Below, piece by piece: positions 1 to 10,974 of a stretch of 64,000 bases of DNA. The DNA is from Sphingobacterium litopenaei (GTDB lineage: Bacteria; Bacteroidota; Bacteroidia; Sphingobacteriales; Sphingobacteriaceae). A program made the position numbers and the translations under genes. The DNA lies in assembly GCF_014692495.1 (NCBI RefSeq), contig NZ_JACOIJ010000014.1, positions 19,868 through 83,867 on the forward strand. Reading direction: 5' to 3'. Each line of letters begins with the position of its first letter. The stretch's first letter is position 1. A model generated the notes under the pieces. It saw nothing but the letters and a program-made list of their open reading frames with translations, did not search any database and had not been told where the DNA came from.

Positions 1-809
1 TATTTATTTCCCAACCGGGTTTGACCCGGCAAATCAAACAAATGGAAGAAATTTATAAAACGACCTTGTTTGAACGTGGAAAACGCACCGTCAAACTGAC
101 CGAGGCTGGACAATATCTAAAGCAAGAAGTGGAAATGCTGTTTAATCAGCTGAATAATATGCACACGCAGGTGCAAAAAATTGGCGAGGGAAAAATAACC
201 ACGCTCAAATTGGGTTTTATTGGTTCTGCCGTACAAACCATTCTTCCAGAATTGTTGGTAAAATTGAAAGCAAAACAACCTCTAATCGATGTAACGCTAA
301 ACGAACTGAGCAACGAAATACAAATGGAGATGTTGCTCAAAAATGAGCTTGACTTTGGTTTTGTTCGTACGGAAAGCTATCCACTCGATATTGCGACATT
401 ACCTATCTTAACCGAAAACTTTGCCTTAGTAGTTCCGAAAAATCATCTACTAAGCAATAAGAAGAAAATTAACTTACTTGATTTTAAAGAAGAATCCTTT
501 ATTCTATTTTCAAAACAGTACAGCGCTTCATATTACGACCTCGTCATGAGTATTTTTAGAGATCATCAATTTGAGCCAAAAGTTGCCCTTCGCACGGTAA
601 ATGCTTTGTCTATTTTTAATCTTGTCTCACAAGGTTTAGGGATTGCTATTGTGCCTTCTTCCTTAAAGAAAGGATATAATGCGGATGTGGATTTTATTGA
701 ACTCACACACATTCCACAGCGAACCACTCTTTATTTGGCCTGGAGTCAAGAAAACAGAAACCCTGGAATTCAATTGTTTATTGACATATTAAAGGATATA
801 AAAAAATAA
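1..809 (+). CDS. LysR-family transcriptional regulator (5' end outside window)
   Basis: The reading frame is open from the first base (first full codon at position 3), so the gene starts left of the window. The TTG at 21 is internal: the residues before it (F-I-S-Q-P-G) are the end of the recognition helix of a LysR winged helix, and LTRQIKQMEE follows directly. After the linker helix comes the periplasmic-binding-protein-like effector domain, from about the residue encoded at 190 to the stop. LysR proteins are tetrameric regulators responding to small ligands and often act on a divergent neighbour, but the promoter side is not visible here. The gene downstream encodes an alpha-2-macroglobulin and has its own leader, so no target can be named. 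Family assignment is secure; the effector is unknown. Confidence 0.93.
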   Translation, partial: FISQPGLTRQIKQMEEIYKTTLFERGKRTVKLTEAGQYLKQEVEMLFNQLNNMHTQVQKIGEGKITTLKLGFIGSAVQTILPELLVKLKAKQPLIDVTLNELSNEIQMEMLLKNELDFGFVRTESYPLDIATLPILTENFALVVPKNHLLSNKKKINLLDFKEESFILFSKQYSASYYDLVMSIFRDHQFEPKVALRTVNALSIFNLVSQGLGIAIVPSSLKKGYNADVDFIELTHIPQRTTLYLAWSQENRNPGIQLFIDILKDIKK

Positions 810-815
810 TTATCC

Positions 816-839
816 ATATCTTATGGAATAGTAAGATAT
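816..839 (+). terminator. weak hairpin after the LysR gene
   Basis: An 8-bp perfect inverted repeat (ATATCTTA / TAAGATAT, 8-nt loop) begins 7 bp after the LysR stop and is followed by a short TTTTG. It is AT-only and so a weak terminator. It may instead belong to the leader of the next gene. Confidence 0.35.
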
Positions 840-889
840 TTTGCATCCATCTGTTAAACATTCAGATGTACAATTTTTAAGACCTAATT

Positions 890-3800
890 ATGAAAAAAAT
901 ATTTTGGTTATTTATTCTTTTATTGCCCATCAGATTATTTGGACAAGAGTTTGACAACAAATTCATTGCAGAAAAATGGGATGAGGTGGAAAGTCTTCTA
1001 ACCATCAAAAACTATGAGCAAACGCTTCCTTATCTTGCACTCATAAAAACTCATGCGAAGAAACAAGGAAATTCTGCAGAGTGGATACGAGCCATACTAG
1101 CCGAAAATCAAGTTAAAACCATAAATCAAACAGGAGAACAAGCATTCATTAGTATCAATAAATATTTTAAAGAATCAATTGCTCAGAGTAACACTATAGA
1201 AAAAGGTATTATAAATAATTATTACGCTATGTTCCTTTGGTCAAATGCCAACACTTACAAAACCAAAAGTGCTGATAATTATCTAATGGCAACAGCAGCT
1301 CAAAAACTTCAAATCATTGATTCCGTTTTCAAAGAATCCATCAAAAATGAGACGTTAATTATTCCCCATAAATCTGACAAGTTCATTGACCTATTTAGTG
1401 AAGTACAAAATCTTTCGCTTACACCAACTATTTATCATTTCTTGTCTTATCAGTATTTGGATTTTCTGAAGCAGATATCCAAAACAAAGGAGTATGATAT
1501 ACTACGACAAAATATTTTGGCTCTAAATAAAAAACATAATTTTAATGATGCCACTGGTTATCTTTTGACAAGAACAATCCAAATTAATAATTGGAGACAA
1601 GACTGGATTCCGCAAGTTGAACAAATCATCAACAACCATTCCTCTGATTACAATGCCTATTTGCTATACCAAATTGCCAATAGCTATTATAATAAAGACA
1701 AAGCAAAAGCATATCAGTACATTCAAAAAGCCAAATCAAACTATCCCAATTCCCCATGGATTGAAAACTGTTTGACACTTGAAAAAAGAATAAAACAAAC
1801 GGAATTAGAAATACAACATAATGTTTTTGAGCCATCAAATACCTATATCCCTATAAAACTAACAGCTAGAAATGCAGATAATCTCTATATACGCGTGTAC
1901 AAAACCACGAACACACCAAAAGATTATAAAGATTGGAAGGTAAACTATGATTCACTTACCTATTTGACTAGTATCGATGCCCCATTGATGTATGAAGAAT
2001 CAAAGAATTTAAAATCATTTGACGATTTCGAGAATCATATTACGATTTATAAGTTGAATCCGCTTCCATACGGCCATTACAAGATTATAGCATCAAACAA
2101 TGCCGAATTCAAAAATGACGGAGAAAAAAAAACAGTAGTCACTTCGAACCTTATCGTTTCTGATATTTTTTTATCTGCTTCCTTAGACACGGAAACAGAT
2201 GATTATGACATGTACAAAGCCTTGTTGATTAATCGAAAAACAGGTGCTCCTTATGCCAATAAATCGCTGAATTTATACAAAATCATAAATAAAAATATTG
2301 AGCTAATTACAAAGCTTAAAACAGATAAAAAAGGTGAATTTTTCTATAAATCTTATTCCAGTACAAAACATAATGATTTAGATGACTTAGAAATATTTCT
2401 TCCTGAAGAGAATCAACTTATTGATTTAATGGATTTAAATGAAGTTCCAGAGCATTTGGATGAGGACGACGATTCAGATGGGAGTACACAATTTCAAACT
2501 ATGTCTGATCGAGCAATTTACCGACCTGGACAAGAAATTTATTTTAAATCAATTTTGTACAACAATCATAAAATTAAAGGTCGTGTACTTACGAATGAAA
2601 AAATTAATGTGTCATTGCTAGACGCTAATCACCAAAAAATTGATTCATTATCATTGACAACGAATGAATTTGGTTCTATCAATGGAAAATTCAAAATTCC
2701 TGCGCAGAAATTATCGGGTTCATTTCGTCTTGAGTTAAAAACAAGAAATAATGAATCAGGAAGTCACTATTTTCGTGTAGAAGAATATAAACGTCCAACT
2801 TTCAAAGTAGAATTTGAGCAAAATAAAGAAACCTATACGCACGCAGATACCGCCGTTTTTGTTGGTAAAGTAGAATCCTTAGCAGGAGCTAAATTATCCG
2901 ATGCCTCAGTGAGATATAAGGTAAATTTTTATAATAACAAAACTTACAAAAATATTAATTACATAGACTCCTTAATAGAAACCAACGATGAAGGAAAATT
3001 TTACATTAAAATTCCTTTATCGGATACTGTCTTTAGTCGACTCAATGATTTTAGATTAAACTATTCCGTAGAAGTAACCAATCAGTCGGGAGAAATGCAA
3101 CAAGCTTCGGATGGGTACAATTTTACAACCAAACCATGGAGATTAACAATAAACACCGAGCAAAAACTAGAAGAAGGAAAATGGTCTAAAATCAATATCG
3201 TTACCTTGAATCAACATGGACATCCGTTAAAGTTTGCCGGCAAAGTCAGAATTTTTAAAATAGACAGGCAAAAAAAACCTATTACTTATAAGTTTAGTCA
3301 ATATTTTAAAGATGTCAATTATCACCTCCTTCAAAATCAGGAATATGAAAAATACTTCCCCTTGTATTTTGATGAACAAACGATTAAAGAAAAATCTAGA
3401 ACGCTTATTGCTTCGTATGATTTTGACACCAAGGACACATCTTTGGTCAAAATAGATTCCAACTTATTTAAAAAAGGGATTTATGAGGTGGAAGCTTACA
3501 GTATTCAAGGCACCGATACTATCCGAAATTTTGCAGATATAGCGGTTTATGATGCACAGACAAAAAAAGTAAATAATGCTAATTTCTTTTCCTTCAAATT
3601 GGATAAGAATACATATACCGTTGGCGACAACGTAAAAATTACTTTCCAGACGGATGTAGAAAATCCAGCAAATCTATTTTTATTTGAAAGCTTTGGAAGT
3701 AAAAAACAACCTACTCAAGTTTTGAAATGGAAAAATAGAGAAGTTACGTATAATTTTAAACTTACCGATAAAATGGTGTCTCCGACGGTCTCTATTACCG

Positions 3801-6685
3801 CACTTTTCGTTAAGAATAACCAGTTACAACATTATGATATCTATGTGCCTGTTTTGGAGAACGATAAAAATATAAAGATTACAGCACATACATTCAGAGA
3901 TAAAATAAGCCCAGGGCAAAAAGAAAAATGGCGTTTTACGTTGAAAGCTAAAGATAATAACCTTTCCGCTGAATTATTAGCCAGCATGTACGACAGTTCC
4001 TTGGATGCTTTCGCCAGTAATTCTTTTCCATCGCAATTCTCACTGTATTTTGATTATTTCAGAATTCAATATTACTATATCTTAAGAGAATTCAATCAGC
4101 AAGGTGTCAGCCATACTTTATTTAATAAACCATCTAATTACTCTGAAACAGGAAATTCAATATCAATTCCACGCACCTATAACTTATGGATTCCGCAAGA
4201 ATACAATTATTTAAGAAGAAATTTCGATGATGATAGCAATACAATAGAGGAAGTGGTAGTTCGTGGTTATGGAATTCAAAATAAAGTAGCGATGACTGGC
4301 TCAGTTACATTATCAAGTGATGTTTCTGGCTTCGCAACTGGTTCCACAAATGGAGTCGAAGGAGAAGCCGTATTCCAAAGCGTTGCACTATATGACGAAT
4401 TAAAAGACCCTAATCTAAGAGCTGAAGTAGAAGCATTAAAAAATAAAGACAAACAAAAACAACTCAACAACGTACAAGCTCGAACAAACTTACGAGAAAC
4501 AGCTTTCTTCTACCCGACGCTTTATACCGATGCGGAGGGAAATGTATCTTTTGAATTTGATTCACCAGAAGCTTTGACGAAGTGGAAATTGCTTTTATTT
4601 GCGCACAGCAAAACATTACAATCGGGTTCGGCTACATTTTTCACGCAGACACAAAAGCAGTTGATGGTCAGACCGAATCTTCCGCGCTACTTCCGTGAAG
4701 GCGATAAAATCACGCTGAAAACTCAAATCCAAAACCTAAGTAAACAAGTACAAAAGGGTAATGCACGTATTCAAATCATCAATCCGGAGACAAACGACGA
4801 TATTACCACACAATTTATTACCGAAAATAGCACCAAATCTTTTGAAGCTGACGCTTCGAAAAATACCCTAGTAGAATGGGATGTCATTGTTCCAAAAGAC
4901 TACCCTACCGTACATATCAAAATAGTTGCAGCTGGCGAAGAATTTTCTGATGGAGAACAACAAGAATTAGCAATCCTTCCAAATAGAATTTTAGTTTCTG
5001 AAACCGAAAAAATTGTATTAAAACCAAATCAGACGCATGAATATAATATTGGAGCTGCCAATAAAGACAATTTGCAAGCACGTATTCAGGTACAAAGCAA
5101 TCCAATACTAGAGATTATTTCGGCATTGGATTATTTGAAAAATTATCCTTACGAATGCAATGAGCAAATCGTTAGTAAATGGTTTGGGTTAAAAATGGTG
5201 GAATACATTGGAAAAAATTTTCCAGCGATTGCAACCTATTTCAAATCTTTAAATCCCACTGAAGCAAATGGAAGATTAGAAGATAATGCGACTTTGTCTC
5301 TATTGAAATTAGAGGAAATGCCTTGGCTTCGGGATATACAACATGATGAAGCTAAACTAAAAGCCATAGCGCTGTTATTTAGTTCCAGAATGCAACAAGA
5401 ATTAAAAAGCATAGAACAAAAAATCAGCAAAAATCAGATGCCTTCGGGAGGCTATGCATGGTTTGATGGCGGTAAAGAAAACATCTACATTTCTACACGT
5501 ATCTTGGAAGTGATGGGTAAAGCGTTATTACTTGACCACACATTGATTAATGCTAACATGAAGGCAATTGCACAAAAGTTAGTTACGTATTTGGATAGCG
5601 ACTCCACGATTTTTAATCCGAAATACAATTACCATAATGCTTTAGATTATCTGTACGCGCGTCATTATTGGAATGGAACTAATCCTTTGGATAAACAAAA
5701 AGTAGAAAAAATACAAGCTGTATTGCAAAAATCATCCTTAACCACAGCCAATCAACCAGCAGGTTTAGCCGCCAAATCTTGGGTTTCGAGTCAATTGTTT
5801 GGAACGGGTAAAACATCCAATGAACTTAAAAACCGTATCACACAAGAAGCTATTTTCGATTCGGAAAAAGGCATGTATTGGGAATCCAACAATTCTTATT
5901 TCAATAGTAGCAGCCTACAATCGTACATGGTCGAAGCATATAAATTGCATGATCCAAGCAAATTGCTCGATATCTCACAATGGTTATTCTACAGCAAACA
6001 AGCCAATCATTGGCAAACAACATGGATGACAGTAGATGCAGTTTATGCGCTATTATTGGCTAACAATCAAAAAGATTTTAGTGTAGAAAATACCGTAAAT
6101 GTTTGGGTAGATAATACCCCAATTGAACAAAATAAATCTGTTCTAGGTCAGTTCACAAAATCGCTAAGCAAAGCAGAATTAACTACAGACAAACAAGTCA
6201 AAATTCAAAACAATAACGAAAGAACAATTTTTGGAAATATTGTTCATCAGTATTTCAGTCCATTAGAAGTCATTCAAAAAACACTAAAAGATATTTCAGT
6301 AAACAAGCAATACTTGGTCGAAAGAAATGGCAAATGGGTAGAAACTTCGGAAGCGAAATTGGGCGAACGCATCAAAGTTAAAATAACGGTCGTAAACGAC
6401 AATCCTTTACAATATGTGCATATCAAGGATGCTAGACCATCAGGTGTAGAACATATCTATCAACCGTCAGGTTACAAATGGTGGCAAGGTTATTATTTCA
6501 TGAGCAAAGATGCTTCTACGAATTATTTTTATGACAATTTGAAAAAAGGATTGACAGAATTAGAATATGAAATCAAAGCAAACAATGTCGGTGTATTCAA
6601 TTCAGGAATTACAACCGTAGAATGTATGTACGAACCTTCGGTAAGTGCACGTTCTGAAAATAAAGTATTAACGATAGTGCTATAA
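890..6685 (+). CDS. large alpha-2-macroglobulin family protein with intact thioester motif
   Basis: A 1931-residue exported protein. Residues 1-19 are a signal peptide (MKKIFWLFILLLPIRLFGQ). A helical N-terminal part of about 300 residues precedes the macroglobulin (MG) domains. The MG2 signature (SDRAIYRPGQEIYFKS) lies near residue 540 and the A2M signature (RETAFFYPTLYTDAEG) near 1200. The thioester CxEQ is present as C1423-N-E-Q1426 in YPYECNEQ, followed by the alpha/alpha-toroid thioester domain and a C-terminal domain. Bacterial A2Ms are thought to trap attacking proteases covalently at the envelope. Unusually, residues 1120-1128 (EEVVVRGYG) and the following roughly 30 residues match the start of a SusC/RagA TonB-plug domain although no beta-barrel is present. 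No penicillin-binding protein 1C gene, the usual partner in Proteobacteria, lies next to it. The single long frame shows no sign of decay. Confidence 0.93.
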   Translation: MKKIFWLFILLLPIRLFGQEFDNKFIAEKWDEVESLLTIKNYEQTLPYLALIKTHAKKQGNSAEWIRAILAENQVKTINQTGEQAFISINKYFKESIAQSNTIEKGIINNYYAMFLWSNANTYKTKSADNYLMATAAQKLQIIDSVFKESIKNETLIIPHKSDKFIDLFSEVQNLSLTPTIYHFLSYQYLDFLKQISKTKEYDILRQNILALNKKHNFNDATGYLLTRTIQINNWRQDWIPQVEQIINNHSSDYNAYLLYQIANSYYNKDKAKAYQYIQKAKSNYPNSPWIENCLTLEKRIKQTELEIQHNVFEPSNTYIPIKLTARNADNLYIRVYKTTNTPKDYKDWKVNYDSLTYLTSIDAPLMYEESKNLKSFDDFENHITIYKLNPLPYGHYKIIASNNAEFKNDGEKKTVVTSNLIVSDIFLSASLDTETDDYDMYKALLINRKTGAPYANKSLNLYKIINKNIELITKLKTDKKGEFFYKSYSSTKHNDLDDLEIFLPEENQLIDLMDLNEVPEHLDEDDDSDGSTQFQTMSDRAIYRPGQEIYFKSILYNNHKIKGRVLTNEKINVSLLDANHQKIDSLSLTTNEFGSINGKFKIPAQKLSGSFRLELKTRNNESGSHYFRVEEYKRPTFKVEFEQNKETYTHADTAVFVGKVESLAGAKLSDASVRYKVNFYNNKTYKNINYIDSLIETNDEGKFYIKIPLSDTVFSRLNDFRLNYSVEVTNQSGEMQQASDGYNFTTKPWRLTINTEQKLEEGKWSKINIVTLNQHGHPLKFAGKVRIFKIDRQKKPITYKFSQYFKDVNYHLLQNQEYEKYFPLYFDEQTIKEKSRTLIASYDFDTKDTSLVKIDSNLFKKGIYEVEAYSIQGTDTIRNFADIAVYDAQTKKVNNANFFSFKLDKNTYTVGDNVKITFQTDVENPANLFLFESFGSKKQPTQVLKWKNREVTYNFKLTDKMVSPTVSITALFVKNNQLQHYDIYVPVLENDKNIKITAHTFRDKISPGQKEKWRFTLKAKDNNLSAELLASMYDSSLDAFASNSFPSQFSLYFDYFRIQYYYILREFNQQGVSHTLFNKPSNYSETGNSISIPRTYNLWIPQEYNYLRRNFDDDSNTIEEVVVRGYGIQNKVAMTGSVTLSSDVSGFATGSTNGVEGEAVFQSVALYDELKDPNLRAEVEALKNKDKQKQLNNVQARTNLRETAFFYPTLYTDAEGNVSFEFDSPEALTKWKLLLFAHSKTLQSGSATFFTQTQKQLMVRPNLPRYFREGDKITLKTQIQNLSKQVQKGNARIQIINPETNDDITTQFITENSTKSFEADASKNTLVEWDVIVPKDYPTVHIKIVAAGEEFSDGEQQELAILPNRILVSETEKIVLKPNQTHEYNIGAANKDNLQARIQVQSNPILEIISALDYLKNYPYECNEQIVSKWFGLKMVEYIGKNFPAIATYFKSLNPTEANGRLEDNATLSLLKLEEMPWLRDIQHDEAKLKAIALLFSSRMQQELKSIEQKISKNQMPSGGYAWFDGGKENIYISTRILEVMGKALLLDHTLINANMKAIAQKLVTYLDSDSTIFNPKYNYHNALDYLYARHYWNGTNPLDKQKVEKIQAVLQKSSLTTANQPAGLAAKSWVSSQLFGTGKTSNELKNRITQEAIFDSEKGMYWESNNSYFNSSSLQSYMVEAYKLHDPSKLLDISQWLFYSKQANHWQTTWMTVDAVYALLLANNQKDFSVENTVNVWVDNTPIEQNKSVLGQFTKSLSKAELTTDKQVKIQNNNERTIFGNIVHQYFSPLEVIQKTLKDISVNKQYLVERNGKWVETSEAKLGERIKVKITVVNDNPLQYVHIKDARPSGVEHIYQPSGYKWWQGYYFMSKDASTNYFYDNLKKGLTELEYEIKANNVGVFNSGITTVECMYEPSVSARSENKVLTIVL

Positions 6686-6707
6686 GTTAGGTTGGTTAAA
6701 AGAAAAG

Positions 6708-6729
6708 TCCCTTTGAATAAACAAAGGGA
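6708..6729. terminator. bidirectional terminator between A2M and hppA
   Basis: Stem TCCCTTTG / CAAAGGGA with a 6-nt loop, flanked by AAAA on the left and ATTTT on the right. It sits between two convergent genes and can serve both. Confidence 0.8.
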
Positions 6730-6741
6730 ATTTTCATCTTC

Positions 6742-8970
6742 TTATCTTTTCTGTTCTACTCGAACAATCTTTTCTTTTGAATCTACCACCTTATCTTTTT
6801 TAGCGTTGCTCAGTGTATGACCTCCTAATATTGGTGCAATCACCAACCCTACCAAACATGTTAATTTAATCAAGATATTCATAGAAGGACCAGAAGTATC
6901 TTTGAAAGGATCACCTACAGTATCACCAGTAACAGCAGCTTTATGTGCATCCGAACCTTTGAACGTCATTTCGCCATTTATTTCTACACCAGCTTCAAAA
7001 GATTTTTTGGCATTATCCCAAGATCCACCCGCATTATTTTGGAAAATAGCCCACATGACACCAGATACGGCAACACCAGCCATATAAGCACCTAATGCCT
7101 CTGCCCCCATTACAAAACCTACAATAATTGGAGTCACAATCGTAATTGCGCCTGGCAGCATCATTTCGCGTAAGGCAGCTTTTGTAGATATATCCACACA
7201 TTTTCCATATTCTGGCTTGCCCGTTCCTTCCAAAATGCCTGGTATCTCACGGAATTGGCGACGGACTTCGTTTACCATATCCATTGCCGCCTTACCCACA
7301 GATTGCATCGCTAAAGCGGAGAAAACGACAGGAATCATACCTCCGATAAATAAAGCAGCCAATACATCCGCTTTGAAAATATTAATTCCGTCTATACCCG
7401 TGAAAGTCACATATGCAGCAAATAAAGCCAAGGCTGTCAACGCCGCAGAAGCTATAGCAAATCCCTTACCTACCGCAGCAGTGGTATTTCCTACAGAATC
7501 CAACACATCCGTACGTTGGCGTACCTCTTTTGGCAATTCGCTCATTTCTGCAATTCCTCCTGCATTATCTGCTATTGGTCCAAAAGCATCAATGGCCAAT
7601 TGCATCGCTGTTGTCGCCATCATTGCCGAAGCCGCAATAGCGACCCCATAGAAACCTGCTAAAGAATACGAACCCCAAATGGCTAATGCAAATAATAGTA
7701 CCGACGAAAAAGTCGAAATCATACCATTCGCCAAGCCTGCAATAATATTGGTGGCCGCTCCAGTTGAAGAATTTCGAACAATATTCAATACCGGTTTTTT
7801 ACCCAATCCAGTATAATATTCTGTAAATGCAGAAATCAATCCACCTACTGCCAAGCCAACAATTGTGGAATAAAACACATTCATTCGATCAATATCCTTA
7901 TAGCCTTCTCCAAAAAATTTCATTTGAATAACTTCAGGAAGCATATATCTAATTAAAAAGAAACAAGCGATTACGGTAAGGATTATAGAAATCCAATTAC
8001 CTAAATTCAAAGCGCCTTGCACTTGATTTTCTTTCGCATCATTAGAAGAAACTTTTACGAAGAAAGTCCCAATAATAGAAGCCAAAATACCTACTCCAGC
8101 GATGACGATAGGTAATAAAATGGGGCCCATACCATTGAAAGCATCTGTAAAAACGCCACCATTGGCTTCCGCCATATCTTTGATAATATAATTTCCCAAT
8201 ACCATAGAAGCTAAAACCGTAGCCACATACGAACCAAATAAATCGGCACCCATTCCAGCTACATCTCCTACATTATCACCCACATTATCCGCAATTGTTG
8301 CTGGATTACGCGGATCATCTTCTGGAATTCCAGCTTCTACCTTACCTACTAAATCTGCTCCTACGTCAGCGGCTTTGGTGTAAATTCCACCACCTACACG
8401 TGCAAATAAAGCAATAGATTCTGCTCCTAAAGAGAATCCAGCTAAAGCTTCTAAAACAATGGTCATTTCGTTATAAAAACTACCATTGCCTGTTACAAAC
8501 ATTTTTAGGAAGAGTAGAAAAAATACACTTAACCCTAAAACAGCCAAGCCTGCAACACCTAAACCCATTACCGTTCCACCCGAAAAAGAAACTTTTAACG
8601 CCTGCGGAAGACTTGTACGGGCCGCCTGTGTCGTGCGTACATTGGCACTCGTAGCAATGCGCATCCCTATATTTCCTGCCAAAGCAGAGAAAAATGCGCC
8701 AAACACAAAGGCAACTACAATAATCCAATGTGTGGTCTCCACCATTGTAGAGACAAAAAATAATGCAATAGCTGCAATAACCACAAAAATTAATAGAATA
8801 CGGTACTCCGCTTGTAAGAATGCCATTGCGCCTTCCTTGATACTTTTGGAAATAAATTGCATCTTACTTTCTCCTGAGTCTTGTTTATTGACCCAACTAG
8901 CTTTTGAAACCATGAATAGTAACCCCAAAACAGCGAGCGCTGCTGGCAAGTAAATCATTAAGTTTTCCAT
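6742..8970 (-). CDS. hppA: membrane-bound ion-translocating pyrophosphatase, K+-dependent type
   Basis: A 742-residue, roughly 16-helix membrane protein that couples pyrophosphate hydrolysis to export of H+ or Na+ across the inner membrane. The substrate loop is complete: [20 protein letters not shown], followed shortly by the acidic [18 protein letters not shown] segment that binds Mg-PPi. Near residue 493 the protein reads [10 protein letters not shown]. The alanine in GNTTAA marks the K+-dependent subfamily (K+-independent enzymes have lysine there), so potassium dependence is expected. Pumped ion specificity cannot be read by eye; several Bacteroidota members pump Na+, or Na+ plus H+. The gene is monocistronic, convergent with the A2M gene, and separated from recQ by about 100 bp. 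Confidence 0.97.
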   Translation of the reverse strand: MENLMIYLPAALAVLGLLFMVSKASWVNKQDSGESKMQFISKSIKEGAMAFLQAEYRILLIFVVIAAIALFFVSTMVETTHWIIVVAFVFGAFFSALAGNIGMRIATSANVRTTQAARTSLPQALKVSFSGGTVMGLGVAGLAVLGLSVFFLLFLKMFVTGNGSFYNEMTIVLEALAGFSLGAESIALFARVGGGIYTKAADVGADLVGKVEAGIPEDDPRNPATIADNVGDNVGDVAGMGADLFGSYVATVLASMVLGNYIIKDMAEANGGVFTDAFNGMGPILLPIVIAGVGILASIIGTFFVKVSSNDAKENQVQGALNLGNWISIILTVIACFFLIRYMLPEVIQMKFFGEGYKDIDRMNVFYSTIVGLAVGGLISAFTEYYTGLGKKPVLNIVRNSSTGAATNIIAGLANGMISTFSSVLLFALAIWGSYSLAGFYGVAIAASAMMATTAMQLAIDAFGPIADNAGGIAEMSELPKEVRQRTDVLDSVGNTTAAVGKGFAIASAALTALALFAAYVTFTGIDGINIFKADVLAALFIGGMIPVVFSALAMQSVGKAAMDMVNEVRRQFREIPGILEGTGKPEYGKCVDISTKAALREMMLPGAITIVTPIIVGFVMGAEALGAYMAGVAVSGVMWAIFQNNAGGSWDNAKKSFEAGVEINGEMTFKGSDAHKAAVTGDTVGDPFKDTSGPSMNILIKLTCLVGLVIAPILGGHTLSNAKKDKVVDSKEKIVRVEQKR

Positions 8971-9073
8971 AAAAAAAGTTTATTTTGGTTATAATAAAGC
9001 TATCATTTTTTTTGGAAAACAAGAAACTTTAATCTATTAATTTTAAAGGAGTTGTGATTGAATTACAATAAAC

Positions 9074-10972
9074 CTAATTGGCCTTCCAATGGTAGTTATC
9101 AGTTAATAAGGATACTTTACCTTCATCAATCAATTTCCGCAATACAGACAATTTTTTAGCATCATCACCTACTGTCAATGCATCGATGAGTTCATGCAAT
9201 GACATCGGCTTTTCTAATAAAAGAACTCGAATTTCTTGTTCAATCTTTGCATCTATTCCTTCTACGTGTTTACGTTTTAGACATAAATCACATTCTCCGC
9301 AAGGTTTCGTATTCCTTTCTCCAAAATATGCTAGAATTGCGTTACTTCTGCATTCTTTGGTGTCCAGAAAATGATAAATAGCTTTAATCTGCTCTTCTTT
9401 AACATCTTTACGTTCTCGAATAAATTCCGCATCAATAAACAGATTTTTATAATCCACCCGAGGCTGCAGAAAGGTCAATTGAGGCTTATCGGTGCTCTTT
9501 AAGTATGAACCAACTTGTTGTTTTTCTAAACCATCGAGCATTTGCACGATAGTTTCATAAGGAACACCCAATTTTTTCGCAAACTCAAATTCATTGATAG
9601 GCACATAAAAATCAAAAACACCACCGTAAGTGCGTAATATCGCTTTGATCAAAGGATCATATTTCGCTGCCTGCACCTGAAATTTATACAAATCTTGAAA
9701 ATCAATTTCAAATTTGAATCGCGATGGAATAAATACAGCTTCCGATAAACTCAACCAACCATCGCGCTCTAGAAATTTCAGCGCACTCATCGTCGGAACC
9801 ACTTCTAATTTGTATTTTTTAACAAATTCTACCAAGTCAAAATCTACAGTGATATTTTTTCCTGCGCCATAGGCAATCTGGTAATGATTGGCTAAATAAT
9901 GATAGGTTTGCTGTATAAGTTGAACCGAAGGAAAACTATCCTGAAAATTTTTCCACAACTTATCCCTATCCTCCTGCTGATAAAGTAATACTGGGAAAGC
10001 CCTTTTTCCATCTCGACCTGCTCGACCCGCTTCTTGGTAATAAGCTTCCAACGAATCTGGAATATCGATATGAATCACAAAACGGACATCTGGCTTATCA
10101 ATGCCCATTCCAAAAGCATTTGTTGCCACAATAACCCGAGTTTTATTAGAAGTCCAAGCATTCTGTTTGGACTCTCGTTCCTTCATTGTCAAGCCTGCAT
10201 GATAAAAATCAGAAGGTACCCCATGATTCAACAAAAAACGAGCAACTTCCTGCGTTTCTCGCCGATTACGCACATAAACCACACCCGAACCACCAATCTT
10301 CTTTACAATTCGCAACATACGGTTCATTTTGTTTTCCTCGTTCAAGGCCATATAACCCAAATTGGGTCGGGCAAAGCTCTTGGAGAACACATTCTTTTGT
10401 CGGAAATTGAGCCTTTTCTGCATATCTTCAACTACTCTCGGCGTAGCAGAAGCAGTTAAAGCCAAAATTGGAATATTTGGATGTGCTTCACGCAAATCAG
10501 CCAATTGCAAATAGGAAGGACGAAAATCATATCCCCATTGGGAAATACAATGCGCCTCATCAATAGCAAACAAATTGACCTTCATATACTTAATGCGCTC
10601 GCGCACCAAATCAGAATAAAACCGTTCGGGTGCGATATATAGAAATTTAATCTTCCCAAAAATGCAATTATCCAAAGCGATATCCACTTCGCGATAATTC
10701 ATACCCGAATAAATCGCAATAGCTTCGATACCTTTGCTTCGCAAATTTTCGATTTGGTCTTTCATCAATGCAATCAAAGGCGAAATAACAATACAAATTC
10801 CTTCATTCACCATAGCAGGTACTTGAAAACAAATGGTTTTACCACCGCCCGTAGGCATCAGCGCCAACGTATCTTTACCTTGCAATACGGACTGTATAAT
10901 ATCCTCTTGCAAAGGCCTGAACTTGTCATAACCCCAATATTGTTTTAGTATGGAATGAATCGTAGTGCTCAT
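9074..10972 (-). CDS. recQ: ATP-dependent DNA helicase RecQ
   Basis: A 632-residue superfamily 2 helicase, a 3'-5' enzyme that unwinds recombination and replication intermediates. Walker A is PTGGGKT (around residues 40-46) and Walker B is DEAH (138-141). The helicase C-terminal lobe carries the arginine-finger segment YYQEAGRAGRDGK. The RecQ zinc-binding cysteines follow in CRSNAILAYF and CGECDLC, then a winged helix. A C-terminal HRDC domain is absent or much reduced, as in the short RecQ paralogues of Bacteroidota. I chose the ATG at 10972 over the upstream start at 10990 because it lies 2 bp past the ComEC stop, is preceded by AGAGGA at good spacing, and begins with the family-like MSTTIHSILKQYWGYDKFRP. 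It is last in the run with comEC. Confidence 0.95.
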   Translation of the reverse strand: MSTTIHSILKQYWGYDKFRPLQEDIIQSVLQGKDTLALMPTGGGKTICFQVPAMVNEGICIVISPLIALMKDQIENLRSKGIEAIAIYSGMNYREVDIALDNCIFGKIKFLYIAPERFYSDLVRERIKYMKVNLFAIDEAHCISQWGYDFRPSYLQLADLREAHPNIPILALTASATPRVVEDMQKRLNFRQKNVFSKSFARPNLGYMALNEENKMNRMLRIVKKIGGSGVVYVRNRRETQEVARFLLNHGVPSDFYHAGLTMKERESKQNAWTSNKTRVIVATNAFGMGIDKPDVRFVIHIDIPDSLEAYYQEAGRAGRDGKRAFPVLLYQQEDRDKLWKNFQDSFPSVQLIQQTYHYLANHYQIAYGAGKNITVDFDLVEFVKKYKLEVVPTMSALKFLERDGWLSLSEAVFIPSRFKFEIDFQDLYKFQVQAAKYDPLIKAILRTYGGVFDFYVPINEFEFAKKLGVPYETIVQMLDGLEKQQVGSYLKSTDKPQLTFLQPRVDYKNLFIDAEFIRERKDVKEEQIKAIYHFLDTKECRSNAILAYFGERNTKPCGECDLCLKRKHVEGIDAKIEQEIRVLLLEKPMSLHELIDALTVGDDAKKLSVLRKLIDEGKVSLLTDNYHWKAN

Positions 10973-10974
10973 GT

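Noticed and set aside
7217..8953. Long open frames on the plus strand opposite hppA (144 and 155 codons)
   Set aside because: They are antisense shadows of a highly conserved membrane protein; their Pro/Ala/Thr-rich translation follows from codon bias and no start signal supports them.
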